A stretch of DNA of 64,000 bases, taken from a virus. Shown one piece after another: positions 39,977 to 49,156 of the stretch (the stretch's first letter is position 1; each line of letters begins with the position of its first letter). Below the pieces are notes generated by a model. That model saw only the letters and a list, made by a program, of their open reading frames with translations. It ran no database searches and had not been told where the DNA came from. Position numbers and translations under genes: made by a program. The stretch is from positions 160,854-224,853 of IMG/VR virus record IMGVR_UViG_3300020473_000013, one strand, 5' to 3'.

Positions 39977-41566
39977 ATGCCTGTGAACAGTGGTTCCAGC
40001 ACGAGTGCTGGTGTTTACACGGGTGAGGTGAACAATAGCGTCCGCACTACAGCGGTCTCCACTTCGGTGGGCGCTATTGTGGGTCCCTCTCACCGTGGTC
40101 CCGTGGGAGTTCCGACTCTGGTCGTGGATGAAGAAGACTTCATTCGTCAGTTCGGCAACTCTGATCAAGCTCTGACCTACATGCACTACTGCGCTCGCGC
40201 TTTCCTCCAGGAGAGCAGCCGACTGTACGTCGTGCGTATCGCAGACAATGCCAAGTTCGGCGGTGTTCGCGTGTCCACCGTGGACAATTTCAGCGAGTGC
40301 AGCAACTTTGTCAACGGTTGGGAAGACCCTGACGAGTATGTGTTCGACACCTACGACATTCTGGCAGTGTTCGGACGCAATCCTGGAGACTGGAACAACG
40401 ACCTGCGCGTGCTCCTCCATCCGGACACCGACGATATGTCGGGCGAGGGCTTCGTGCTCAGCGTCTACGAGGGCACCAGCCAGATTCCGGTCGAGGTGTT
40501 CCGCGGTACCCTTCACGACAAGATCGACGGCTACGGGCGCCAGCTCGCTATCGAGACCCAAGTGGAGGAGGCCGACTACTCGCGCATTCAGGTCCGCGTC
40601 AATCACGACCACCCGGATCGCAAGTACAACGATGCCACTCCGCTGATCAACGCCGTGACCGTAGGCGAACTGACGCAAGGTAGCGTCGGTGATCCTATCA
40701 ATCAGTCTCACGTCATCGAAGGCTGGAACCTGTTCGAGGACAAGGAAGACGTTGCGGTCAATATCCTGATCAACGGCGGCTACTCTGATCCGAGCATCCA
40801 GCTCCGCATGATCGAGATTGCGGAGGAGCGCGATGACTGCTTTGCAATCCTGGACCTGCCGTCGGATAAGCAGCTCACGCAGGAAGCGGTGAACTACCGT
40901 CGCAACGTGCTGAACGCCAACACCAGCTACGCCGCTCTCTACGGCCCCGATCTTCTGGTGCGCGATACTCGCGAAGCTCGCGACCTGTACGTTCCCCCGT
41001 CCGGCCATATCGCAGGTGTGTATGCTCGCACCGACCGTGTGGCGGAAGCATGGTTCGCTCCTGCAGGCCTGAATCGCGGCCAGCTCAACGTCAACGGTGT
41101 CCGCGAGATTTACAAGCAGGGTCATCGTGACGTGTTCGCCGAGAACCAGATCAACCCTGTGCGCTTCATGAGCGGTCAGGGTATCGTAGTCTGGGGAGCG
41201 GAGACTCTGGAATCTCAGGCCAGCGCCCTGTCCAACATCAACGTTCGCCGTCTGCTGCTGGTCCTCAAGAACAGCATTTCCGACACAGCGCTCTCTGGTG
41301 TGTACGAACAGAACGACGAGTTCCTGCGCACCCAGCTCCGTGGCGTGGCGGAAGGGTTCCTCAACCCGATCATGCGTGGTCGCGGTCTGTACGGGTTCCA
41401 GGTCATCTGTGACGAGCGCAACAACACGCCGGATCGGATCGCCAATGGGGATGTTATCCTCGACGTTTACGTGGACCCGGTCATTCCGGCCAAGCGTATC
41501 CACCTCAATGCCATCATCCCGAAGACTGGTCAAATCCAGTTCGCTCAGGAAGAGATGGGGCTTTAA
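39977..41566 (+). CDS. Tail sheath protein 2
   Basis: This 529-residue protein is homologous along its length to the sheath at 13989. They share S-A-G-V-Y at the N-terminus, T-A-V-S-T-S-V-G-A-I-V-G, D-P-x-I-N-Q-S-H/T-H-D-Q-V, V-N-I-L-I-N-G-G-Y, V-P-P-S-G, A-W/L-W-F-A-P-A-G-L and C-D-E-R-N-N...V-I-P-A-K-R-I-H-L. It is followed by the tube gene, which is the T4-like gp18-gp19 order, so this is probably the main sheath. ATG after AAGGAG. Confidence 0.95.
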   Translation: MPVNSGSSTSAGVYTGEVNNSVRTTAVSTSVGAIVGPSHRGPVGVPTLVVDEEDFIRQFGNSDQALTYMHYCARAFLQESSRLYVVRIADNAKFGGVRVSTVDNFSECSNFVNGWEDPDEYVFDTYDILAVFGRNPGDWNNDLRVLLHPDTDDMSGEGFVLSVYEGTSQIPVEVFRGTLHDKIDGYGRQLAIETQVEEADYSRIQVRVNHDHPDRKYNDATPLINAVTVGELTQGSVGDPINQSHVIEGWNLFEDKEDVAVNILINGGYSDPSIQLRMIEIAEERDDCFAILDLPSDKQLTQEAVNYRRNVLNANTSYAALYGPDLLVRDTREARDLYVPPSGHIAGVYARTDRVAEAWFAPAGLNRGQLNVNGVREIYKQGHRDVFAENQINPVRFMSGQGIVVWGAETLESQASALSNINVRRLLLVLKNSISDTALSGVYEQNDEFLRTQLRGVAEGFLNPIMRGRGLYGFQVICDERNNTPDRIANGDVILDVYVDPVIPAKRIHLNAIIPKTGQIQFAQEEMGL

Positions 41567-41583
41567 TCAAAGGAGCATAGACA

Positions 41584-42093
41584 ATGCCTAAGCCGAATAT
41601 CAATGACGTGTTGGACGTCGCTGATCCGATGCTGTCGGACAACTACGACCTTACGTTCGCAAGCGTACCGGGTGGTGGCGACAACCGTCAGCTCACCATT
41701 CAGTGTAAGACGGCCGTGAAGCCGGGTACCACTCTGACCGAGGTCGAAGTGGAGCTGTTCGGTCACAAGGTCATGCACGCCGCCAAGCGGGAGTGGAGCC
41801 ACGACATGTCCATCGAGTTCATCGAGGACAATCAGGGCACTATCACCCGGAACCTGGAGAACTGGGCCGAGGTTGCTCGTGCTCACGAAACCCAGCACGG
41901 TGCGTTCAAGGCCGACTACGCCGTCGATGCGATCTTCAAAATCTACGACCAGACTGGTGCGGTCGCGATGGAGTACAAGATCATCAACTGCTGGCCGAGC
42001 GAAGTGCCCGAGCTTTCCTTCGACGGCTCCGGCGGCACAGCCATCAGCCTCAGCGCCACGTTCAAGTTCGATTACGTAGAGCGCGTCAGGTGA
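41584..42093 (+). CDS. Tail tube protein (T4 gp19-like)
   Basis: This 169-residue beta-rich protein directly follows sheath 2 with an AAGGAG site. Typical features are W-S-H-D-M-S-I-E-F-I-E-D, a central helix region, Y-D-Q-T-G-A-V-A-M-E-Y-K-I-I-N-C-W-P, and the C-terminal strand L-S-A-T-F-K-F-D-Y. The order and length fit the contractile-tail tube. Codons are C-biased, as in other abundant virion genes. Confidence 0.82.
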   Translation: MPKPNINDVLDVADPMLSDNYDLTFASVPGGGDNRQLTIQCKTAVKPGTTLTEVEVELFGHKVMHAAKREWSHDMSIEFIEDNQGTITRNLENWAEVARAHETQHGAFKADYAVDAIFKIYDQTGAVAMEYKIINCWPSEVPELSFDGSGGTAISLSATFKFDYVERVR

Positions 42094-42123
42094 GGTAACA
42101 AGTAACACCGTGTGCTGTCTCGG

Positions 42124-42150
42124 GCTTAGGCTCGGGGCAGCCTTAGCTTT
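42124..42150 (+). terminator. Hairpin after tube gene
   Basis: GCTTAGGCT pairs with AGCCTTAGC with one mismatch around CGGGGC, followed by TTTG. A weak terminator or attenuator that would lower expression of downstream tail genes relative to the tube. Confidence 0.5.
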
Positions 42151-42158
42151 GTAGGGGA

Positions 42159-42167
42159 ATGTAAATA
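42159..42167 (+). promoter_or_regulatory. TGTAAATA motif close to the second tube-like gene
   Basis: ATGTAAATA is only 13 bases before the ATG and overlaps the ribosome site region. At that distance it is less convincing as a promoter than the others. Confidence 0.3.
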
Positions 42168-42179
42168 TAGGAGGGAAAC

Positions 42180-42737
42180 ATGCCCGACACAAGTATTGGT
42201 ATCCTGGAGAGTCGAAAGGATGCTAAGCTGGACCCACTCCTCGACTTCAAATGGGCTTGCACCTCGCTTCCTCTCGGGCACGATGTTTCCTATGTGGAAG
42301 AGGTCGAGCTTCCCTTCCCTCAACTCAGTCCTAAAGAGGGTCTGTTCGGCGCGGGTCAGTACACGTACTACCCGGCGTTTCAGGACATCAACGCCTTCGA
42401 CATCACCTTCTACGAGGACAGCAAGCTCAACACCACACGCTGGTTAAAGACGTGGTTCGAGCGCATCCGTCGGCCGAGCGATGGGGCATACTACCTGCCC
42501 ACGAACTACAAGTTCGACATCGACATCGCGCTTATGGATACCACAGGACAGGTTGTAGGAGAGGCCCGACTTATCAATGTTTGGCCTACTTCGCGAGGCA
42601 CCTGGCCTCTAGCATACTCCGGTAATGATCGACTGAAAGTCCAGCAAAACTTCTCGGTCGACAACATGGAATTCAAATTTAACAGCATCGGTACAGGAGT
42701 TCTAAGTGGAATCCTTCAAGCCCTCAACATTACCTAG
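42180..42737 (+). CDS. Tail tube-like protein 2
   Basis: This 185-residue protein has the same overall pattern as the preceding tube protein. It shows F-D-I-T-F-Y-E-D, a helix, L-M-D-T-T-G-Q-V-V-G-E-A-R-L-I-N-V-W-P and a final beta strand with S-V-D-N-M-E-F-K-F. It may form a special tube segment at the baseplate or head end, as T4 gp54/gp3-type fold relatives do, or be a second tube subunit. It overlaps the next gene by 32 bases. Confidence 0.7.
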   Translation: MPDTSIGILESRKDAKLDPLLDFKWACTSLPLGHDVSYVEEVELPFPQLSPKEGLFGAGQYTYYPAFQDINAFDITFYEDSKLNTTRWLKTWFERIRRPSDGAYYLPTNYKFDIDIALMDTTGQVVGEARLINVWPTSRGTWPLAYSGNDRLKVQQNFSVDNMEFKFNSIGTGVLSGILQALNIT

Positions 42738-43494
42738 TCGCTGCATCCCGTACTCCTTCAATGAGATCGAGATGGAGCCGTTCCGCATCGCTCAGATCAT
42801 GCAGCTTTCTCGGGCTGTGGCTCTGGACTCTATCCAACCCGCGATCGAGGCAATGGATTCCGTCCTGAACGTGGACGTGAACGAGCTTACCGACGGGGAC
42901 TTCTATTATCTGTTGGCGTACCAGCGTCTCAACGCTTACTCCAACAGCCCTCTTCTGGCGCAGTGGGAATGCGGAGGTACCGTGTTCCAAGAGCAGGACG
43001 GCCTGAAGCGGACGTTTACGTCCGAGCAGCTCCGCGCTCTTGTCGATGAATACGACAACGCTTCCGAAGAGGATCGCGAACACCTCACAAATCCGGATGA
43101 TCTAACGGTAACCTCCATCCCGTGCAAGCACCAGAACCGCGTGGAGATCAAGCTGGATCATCTGACCACCGTCTTCCTCGAACAGGAGAAGCTGCCCGAC
43201 GGCCTCGACTTCCCGCGTATCAGCACGCTGGTGGACACCCAGGTCCGCAGCAAGGACCCTGCTGAGGAGCGCGTTGCTCACGCCGCACGCTGGATACAGC
43301 CGGGGAACACGCTGGAGGAGAAGATCGACATTCTCCACAACCAGCCCACGCTTGCCCTGTTCGAGAAGGCCCTTCAGGCTAACGCCACCGTCGTTCACGG
43401 TGTGTCCCAGATCATCGTACTGCCGTGCGAGCACTGTGGTCAGATGTCCGAGCATATCTTCAACATCAGTCCGAAGACCTTCTTCGACGTGTGA
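42706..43494 (+). CDS. Tail/baseplate assembly protein, paralogue 1, C-terminal Cys pair
   Basis: The GTG start overlaps the previous gene. This 262-residue protein has a mostly helical N-terminal half with V-N-E-L-T-D-G-D-F-Y-Y-L-L. Its central R-W-I-Q-P-G-N-T-L-E-E-K-I-D matches the next gene, and a C-x2-C zinc-ribbon-like end (L-P-C-E-H-C-G) precedes the C-terminus. It lies between tube and tape measure, the usual place of tail assembly chaperones. It may be analogous to T4 gp26/gp51, but sequence alone does not settle this. Confidence 0.65.
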   Translation: MESFKPSTLPSRCIPYSFNEIEMEPFRIAQIMQLSRAVALDSIQPAIEAMDSVLNVDVNELTDGDFYYLLAYQRLNAYSNSPLLAQWECGGTVFQEQDGLKRTFTSEQLRALVDEYDNASEEDREHLTNPDDLTVTSIPCKHQNRVEIKLDHLTTVFLEQEKLPDGLDFPRISTLVDTQVRSKDPAEERVAHAARWIQPGNTLEEKIDILHNQPTLALFEKALQANATVVHGVSQIIVLPCEHCGQMSEHIFNISPKTFFDV

Positions 43495-43506
43495 TGTGGA
43501 GGCCCT

Positions 43507-44496
43507 ATGCTCGATAAGTTTGGAGTACCCAAAGAGATATACAACGATTACCGGTATGTCGATGTTGGTGACCTTCCGACTGGATTCGGGCCATACGTAG
43601 GGCTGGGCGTAAAGAAAGTGTACGTCCGGCCTTTTTGCGTTAAGGAGCTCTCGCTTTTGCACATGGGCTCCAACCTGGGTTCGTCTGGTATCAGTCACAT
43701 TATCCGCGCCGTGGACATGGCCATCTCCTGCGATGTCAATATCCTGACGGACGGTGACTTCGAGTATATGATGGCGTGGTTGCGCTTGAACTCCTACCCG
43801 AAGGCTCCGTCGCTCGTACGGTGGACATGCCGCAAACTCAACGTGATCGAGTCCGAGGGTCGTGCGTTCTACACCAAGCCTGACGCTTGGTCCTTATCCG
43901 AACGCGAGATGGCATTGCGCGGGCTGGAGTATGAGGTATGCAACGCCTCCAACAACGAGATCGTCCACAACGTTAAGATGGACATCCTGACGTTCGATGA
44001 CGACGACCTCACCATGGAGTACGACGATCTGGACTTCCCGCGCGTCGATACTCTGGTGGAACTGAATGAGCTTATCCAATCGCGCCCTGAGTATGAGCAC
44101 CACGCTCGAATGGCTCGTTGGGTGAAAGAAGGTTCCACGCTACAGGAGAAGATGGACGCTCTGGACAGGGCGCCTGATCTTGACATGTACTTCCGCATTC
44201 AGGAGTGCATCAAGCGTTACCAGCACGGTGTCGTCGAGAAGATGAAGCTCCGCTGCCGTACATGCGGTAACACGGTGGACCATGACTCGGTCCCTAATCC
44301 GTTGACCTTCTTCGCAGATAACTCGGAGAAGGATATTCTGGATATACAGTACACCCTTCTCGCGGAGCTAAAGCTCCAACCGAATGATGACATGCCTGCC
44401 AAGACGCTGCTTTACCACCATTCTTGCCTTGCTAAGGACAAACAGGAAGAGGAGGAGCGCAACCGTCTTCGCAACGCTATGAGCAAAGGTAAGTAA
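43507..44496 (+). CDS. Tail/baseplate assembly protein, paralogue 2, C-terminal Cys pair
   Basis: This 329-residue protein is paralogous to the preceding gene: L-T-D-G-D-F-E-Y-M-M-A-W-L-R-L-N, A-R-W-V-K-E-G-S-T-L-Q-E-K-M-D and L-R-C-R-T-C-G-N-T. It has an added C-terminal helical, Glu/Lys-rich extension. The pair probably forms a complex in tail initiation. ATG at 43507 after GGAGGCCCT. Confidence 0.68.
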   Translation: MLDKFGVPKEIYNDYRYVDVGDLPTGFGPYVGLGVKKVYVRPFCVKELSLLHMGSNLGSSGISHIIRAVDMAISCDVNILTDGDFEYMMAWLRLNSYPKAPSLVRWTCRKLNVIESEGRAFYTKPDAWSLSEREMALRGLEYEVCNASNNEIVHNVKMDILTFDDDDLTMEYDDLDFPRVDTLVELNELIQSRPEYEHHARMARWVKEGSTLQEKMDALDRAPDLDMYFRIQECIKRYQHGVVEKMKLRCRTCGNTVDHDSVPNPLTFFADNSEKDILDIQYTLLAELKLQPNDDMPAKTLLYHHSCLAKDKQEEEERNRLRNAMSKGK

Positions 44497-44498
44497 CC

Positions 44499-47400
44499 AT
44501 GGCTGACAGAATAGCGAACGACATGCTAGACATGGCCAGGTCCTACGAGCCCCAGCATCGCGTTCCGATGTTGCAGGACCGAGCCAAGCAGGCGTTCCAG
44601 TCTGCGAAAAAGAAATTTGGCGGGTCCAAGTCGGCGCGTGAGGCTGCGGATACTCCCAAGTCTGGTCCCTCTAAAGCAAAAGAGGCCGGGTCGAACGCTA
44701 TTCAAGGCGGCCACGGCCTGGTCGGAGTGTTGCGCAAGTCGTTTGATAAGCGCGGTGATGAGGACGCTCGCCAGCATCGTGAGGTGATGCAGAGCCAGAG
44801 ACGCCAAACTTCGGCGCTTCGTGAAGTTCAAGGTAGTGTCTCCAGCATCCAGAACATGATGCAGAAGGATCGCTACGGGCCCAAGGTGGAGCCGTACAAG
44901 CGCGATCAGGAGGGTACCGGTGCATCGGTGCGCGAGCTTACCCAGCAGCTTGGTGAGCAACATCGCGAACTGATGCAGGAACTCCAGCAGATTCGCTATG
45001 CCATCATGAACATTGATGGTCTCGGCGGAGGCATGTTCGGCGGAGGCTGGGGAGGCCGCAGAGGGGGTAACCGTGGAGGCGGCCGCGGAGGCAATCGAGG
45101 CGGTGGCGGCTTTGGTCGCAATCGTGGCGCTAATCGCACGCCTCCTACTGCCAATCGTACAGGCGGCGCTCCTCGAATCGACACGCGAGCTACTACAGCG
45201 CGCAACGCTGCCCGCGCGGGCGGTACTCTCGATCTGGATATTCCGACTAATCGCTCCGGCGGGTCAGGGTCTCCTAGTACAAGATCGTCGTCAGCTAGCT
45301 GGGGAAGCCGACTCAAGAACGCTGTTACCGGAGCTACGCACGGCGGCGGATGGCGTACTCGCGCTCTGGAGGCTGCCCTAACAGGTGGTGCCGCGATCTA
45401 CACCGGCATTCAGATGTTTGGAGGCAGCGACACACCATCCACTGTGAGCGGCGGCAACAGCGGAAGTAGCGCCAATGTGCGTACAACCGGGCCCGTTACT
45501 GAGTCTACTGCGTGGTCTGGTTTGGGCAGTATCAGCCAGTCCAACGAGTCTACTGATGGTGTCCATACGATCAGCTCCGGGCGCGGCGATCACGGCGGTG
45601 TGAGCTATGGTGCGCACCAGTTAGCGTCCGCCAACGGTAGCATGACGGAGTTCTTGGAGTCATCTGAGGGTGCGCCCTTCGCTCCGGCTTTCCAAGGAAT
45701 GCGCCCCGGCTCTCAGCAGTTTAACCAGCGCTATGCTCAGGTTGCCGACGAGTATGAGACGGAGTTCGCCCGTGCTCAGTCCAACTACATCAAGCGCACC
45801 CATTACGAGCCGATGCTCGATAATGTGCGTGAGGGTTCCGGTGTTGATCTGTCGGGTCGCGGACCTGCCGTCCAGGAAATGCTCTACAGTACGGGCGTTC
45901 AGTACGGCACAGGTACCAGCGTCATTAACCGTGCGCTTCGCGGACAGAACGCGAATGCCATGTCCGACGCGGAGATCATCAATGCCGTCCAGAACTACAA
46001 GGCGCAGTCCGTCGGCCGCTACTTCCGCTCCTCTAGTGCCAACGTCCAGCAGTCGGTAGCACGCCGCGCCGTTCGCGAGAAAGGGCAGTTACTGGCGCTA
46101 AACGAGCAGTTCCAGAGCGGCGAACTCGACGGAATGATGGGTGCCCAAAGCGGGGACGAACTTGGCCCTGCTGTAGGCACAGGCGAGAGCGAAGCTCAGG
46201 TAGCCCAGACATCGCCTGCGCAAAACACGGCGTCTCCTCAACAGTCTGAATCTGACGGCTTGATGGGTAGCGCCACGGTGGCTGCCGCCGGTGTTGGAGC
46301 TGGCGCCCTTGCTTTGGGCGGTAAGTCGATGGTGCAGTCTGCGGCACCTACTCCTGCGGCTAGCGCTCCTGCTTCCACTCCGTCCGCTCCCACGTCTGCC
46401 CGAGCCGCTAGTGCTCCGCCCGCATCCATACGTGCCCCGTCCAGTACGGCCGCCCGCGCAGGAAACGCGGTACGTGGCGCCGCGAGTGGCGCTTCGTCTG
46501 CAGGCAAAGGCTTAATTCGACGGCTGCCTGGTGCTAACGTAGCGTTTGGTGCCATCGACGCTGCTATGGTGGTATCGGACGACTCACTCACGACAGGGGA
46601 GAAAGCTGGTGCTGTTACTGACATCGCTGGCGGCACTGCTGGGGGCGCTGTCGGTGCTCAAGCCGGCGCCGCAGCAGGAGGTGCGGTCGGTCTGCTGGGC
46701 GGTCCGCTTGCTCCTGTCACTGTGCCTGTTGGTGCAGCTATTGGTGGTATTGCCGGAGGCATAGGCGGCTACTGGGCTGGCTCCAACATGACCAAGAAGG
46801 CTCGCGAGTGGGTCTCGGGTTGGTGGGGCGATGAAGAGGATGAAGCTGACGTTGAGAGTTCCAGCAGCGTCTCAGGCAACTCGTCCGGATTTCTTGGTGC
46901 CGACGTTAGCAGTGCTGTGGAGCAAGCGCGTGAGTCCCAGAATGCGGATGTCGATAGTACAGGTTCCGTGCGCACTACAGGTTCCGCGCAGGAAATGCTG
47001 GCTCAGATTTCTCCTAGCACCCAACGGACGCTGGACGAGCTTCGCAACGGTACCGAGCAGCAGCGCAACATTGTCCAGAGTTCTGCACAGGCTTCTCAGG
47101 AGGCGGCAGATCGCGCAGTAGCCGCGCAGGAGGCAGCGACAGGCGCAACGCTCGACGCGGGCGCAGTACAATCCGCAGCTCAGGTGGCAGCATCCGTCGG
47201 TCTTGGTGCTGGAGCCTCCGCAGCAGGGGCTGGAGCTGATCGTTCCGTCGCAGGTCAAAATACCGTGCCGGGTCAGAACGTGAGCGGTGGATCGGGTGGT
47301 ATGTCCCTCGATCCGAAGACTGCCATGGCGGGAGCCGCTTTTAGCTCACTGTTTGGCATGAACCCGATGTCGATGACTCCGACCGGGTATGGTATGGCAG

Positions 47401-48107
47401 AGCGGTATGGAAATCGTCCTCCTGAAACTGCGCCTTCTCCTGCTCCGGAGCGCAGACCCGCTACTGTGCGCGAAGGTAATCAGGTAACGCACGACTTCAC
47501 AGGGCGCCAAGCTCCAAGTAGAGGTCCTGCTCCTCCGGAGTATACCGACGAAGACATTTCTACTCGTCCTGTTGGATCGTCTCCTGACAGCAGTGGGTAC
47601 GCAGCACAGAGAATGCAGGCTAGATCGGCTTCGCAGCGTCCTTCTCCGTCGCAGCCTGCGCGACGCACCAACGCTCGGGCAGCAAGCCGTTCGACGGGTC
47701 CTGCTCAAGGATTCATGGACAATGTTAGCAGTGTGTCCCCTATACCTGGCACCTCTCCCAGCCTAAGCGCAGGGGTGGCAGGCGCCGCGGCAGGCATGTC
47801 CGTATCGTCCGTATCGCAGTCTGGAAGAGGGTCGATTCCTGATCCCGCGACGAGCGCTTCCGACATTAGCACACGGACGGTTAACGAGACTCCGTCAGGA
47901 CGTTCTACGCACGATAGCGTTCGGAAGGTGATGATGGTTGATCCTACCGTCTCCAAGACGCATGAGCGCAAGGACTTGACTCAGGAGGGGCGCGCACCTA
48001 GCACTACGTCTACGTTCGAGGGTCGCAGCACCCAACCCAAGATCGACGACACTCCGGTGCTGGTCGCTGACTTCGGTCTTACATTCCTCAACACAGGGTT
48101 CATCTAA
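44499..48107 (+). CDS. Tape-measure-like virion protein with muramidase domain
   Basis: This 1202-residue protein has a basic helical N-terminus, then a Gly/Arg-rich stretch at about 180-215 (repeats of R-G-G-N-R-G-G-G). At about 336-537 it has a peptidoglycan hydrolase domain resembling the C-terminal muramidase of T6SS VgrG3 (S-S-G-R-G-D-H-G-G-V-S-Y-G-A-H-Q-L-A). Hydrophobic and Gly-zipper segments (about 590-610 and 700-770, G-A-A-A-G-G-A-V-G) could insert in membrane. The remainder is Ala/Ser/Pro-rich disordered sequence with a short conserved C-terminus. Position and length suggest a tape measure released at infection that also opens peptidoglycan. Confidence 0.78.
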   Translation: MADRIANDMLDMARSYEPQHRVPMLQDRAKQAFQSAKKKFGGSKSAREAADTPKSGPSKAKEAGSNAIQGGHGLVGVLRKSFDKRGDEDARQHREVMQSQRRQTSALREVQGSVSSIQNMMQKDRYGPKVEPYKRDQEGTGASVRELTQQLGEQHRELMQELQQIRYAIMNIDGLGGGMFGGGWGGRRGGNRGGGRGGNRGGGGFGRNRGANRTPPTANRTGGAPRIDTRATTARNAARAGGTLDLDIPTNRSGGSGSPSTRSSSASWGSRLKNAVTGATHGGGWRTRALEAALTGGAAIYTGIQMFGGSDTPSTVSGGNSGSSANVRTTGPVTESTAWSGLGSISQSNESTDGVHTISSGRGDHGGVSYGAHQLASANGSMTEFLESSEGAPFAPAFQGMRPGSQQFNQRYAQVADEYETEFARAQSNYIKRTHYEPMLDNVREGSGVDLSGRGPAVQEMLYSTGVQYGTGTSVINRALRGQNANAMSDAEIINAVQNYKAQSVGRYFRSSSANVQQSVARRAVREKGQLLALNEQFQSGELDGMMGAQSGDELGPAVGTGESEAQVAQTSPAQNTASPQQSESDGLMGSATVAAAGVGAGALALGGKSMVQSAAPTPAASAPASTPSAPTSARAASAPPASIRAPSSTAARAGNAVRGAASGASSAGKGLIRRLPGANVAFGAIDAAMVVSDDSLTTGEKAGAVTDIAGGTAGGAVGAQAGAAAGGAVGLLGGPLAPVTVPVGAAIGGIAGGIGGYWAGSNMTKKAREWVSGWWGDEEDEADVESSSSVSGNSSGFLGADVSSAVEQARESQNADVDSTGSVRTTGSAQEMLAQISPSTQRTLDELRNGTEQQRNIVQSSAQASQEAADRAVAAQEAATGATLDAGAVQSAAQVAASVGLGAGASAAGAGADRSVAGQNTVPGQNVSGGSGGMSLDPKTAMAGAAFSSLFGMNPMSMTPTGYGMAERYGNRPPETAPSPAPERRPATVREGNQVTHDFTGRQAPSRGPAPPEYTDEDISTRPVGSSPDSSGYAAQRMQARSASQRPSPSQPARRTNARAASRSTGPAQGFMDNVSSVSPIPGTSPSLSAGVAGAAAGMSVSSVSQSGRGSIPDPATSASDISTRTVNETPSGRSTHDSVRKVMMVDPTVSKTHERKDLTQEGRAPSTTSTFEGRSTQPKIDDTPVLVADFGLTFLNTGFI

Positions 48108-48108
48108 T

Positions 48109-48822
48109 ATGCCAATCACCAACATCGGGGCCGCTATGGCCCCAGTCAAATCGGTGTCTGAGGTTGCCCCGTTCGGTGGGGTCGACGGCGGTTTCCCTGA
48201 CATGTATACGGCCGAGCTGGATGCCATTCTGCGTAGCGGGGAACGCATCACTATCAAAGCGCCCTTGCCAGAGAACTATCAGTTCCAGCTCTCGACTTCG
48301 TTCGACAACCCGTTCAACCAGCCACTCTCCAACTTCGCTGCACAGTTCGGTAACGGCGTTGGTCAGGCCACCGATGCTCTATCTACCGGTGTCTCGATGG
48401 CTACAGGGCGCAGCACGATCAATAAATGGTTCAGTGGTGCCGTGTGGACAGGTGGCAGCTTGTTCCAGATCACCGTGCCTTTCGTTATCCACGCCTACGA
48501 GGACACGAAGAAAGAGATCGTCGAAGTAATGCGTGACATGTTGAAGCTGGTAGCTCCTTCTGAGGCCACAGGCGGCTTCCTCATCGCGCCTGGTCCTACG
48601 ATGTCTCAGGCGTTTGAAATGACCAACGAAGGCGATGACATCACCATCCGCATCGGTAAGTTCTTCACCATGCGCCCGTGCGTTATTGAATCGGTCACTT
48701 GCGACTTCGATACGCAGATGGATGTGGACGGAGAGTCACCCTTGTCCGCCACCATTACCGTGAATGCCATGTCCTTCTGGGCCACCACCAAGCAGGACCT
48801 CGACTCTTACTTCAAGGTGTGA
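48109..48822 (+). CDS. Baseplate tube-cap protein, T4 gp48/gp54-like
   Basis: This 237-residue protein starts one base after the tape-measure stop. Its N-terminus contains several small hydrophobic and Gly-rich segments. The core has F-V-I-H-A-Y-E-D-T, a long helix with V-M-R-D-M-L-K-L-V, and a tube-like beta end (F-F-T-M-R-P-C-V-I-E-S-V-T-C-D-F). This order (tape measure, gp48/54-like, gp53-like, gp27-like) suggests a tube-initiating baseplate protein. Confidence 0.68.
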   Translation: MPITNIGAAMAPVKSVSEVAPFGGVDGGFPDMYTAELDAILRSGERITIKAPLPENYQFQLSTSFDNPFNQPLSNFAAQFGNGVGQATDALSTGVSMATGRSTINKWFSGAVWTGGSLFQITVPFVIHAYEDTKKEIVEVMRDMLKLVAPSEATGGFLIAPGPTMSQAFEMTNEGDDITIRIGKFFTMRPCVIESVTCDFDTQMDVDGESPLSATITVNAMSFWATTKQDLDSYFKV

Positions 48823-48825
48823 TCC

Positions 48826-49155
48826 ATGTCTATCCTACGTAGAAACGAGCACGTGGTTGTGGACAATCTCGGTATGGACCCGCTTCGCGATTCTTCGTTC
48901 GAGCATATCCGCAACATTGCCGACTGGACGTACTTCACGGTTACCGATGCGGAGAAATTCAACGCTCCGTTGATCGCGCACAACATGTACGACAGTCCTG
49001 ACATGTGGTGGGTCATTTTGGTTTACAACGGGATTCCAGATGCCTTTTCCCTTACGCCAGGAACACGGCTAAAGATTCCCAACCAGAACGCGGTTATCTC
49101 GGCTCTATCCGTGGAGCAGGAGAAAGCTCCCATCAACTCGGTAAGAGAGCTATAA
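48826..49155 (+). CDS. Baseplate wedge-like protein, T4 gp53/LysM-like
   Basis: In this 109-residue protein, D-M-W-W-V-I-L-V-Y-N-G-I-P-D followed by P-G-T-R-L-K-I-P is the pattern of gp53-like wedge subunits, in which a LysM-like fold is used structurally. An A-P-L-I-A-H-N segment precedes it. It is 3 bases after the previous gene. Confidence 0.78.
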   Translation: MSILRRNEHVVVDNLGMDPLRDSSFEHIRNIADWTYFTVTDAEKFNAPLIAHNMYDSPDMWWVILVYNGIPDAFSLTPGTRLKIPNQNAVISALSVEQEKAPINSVREL

Positions 49156-49156
49156 T

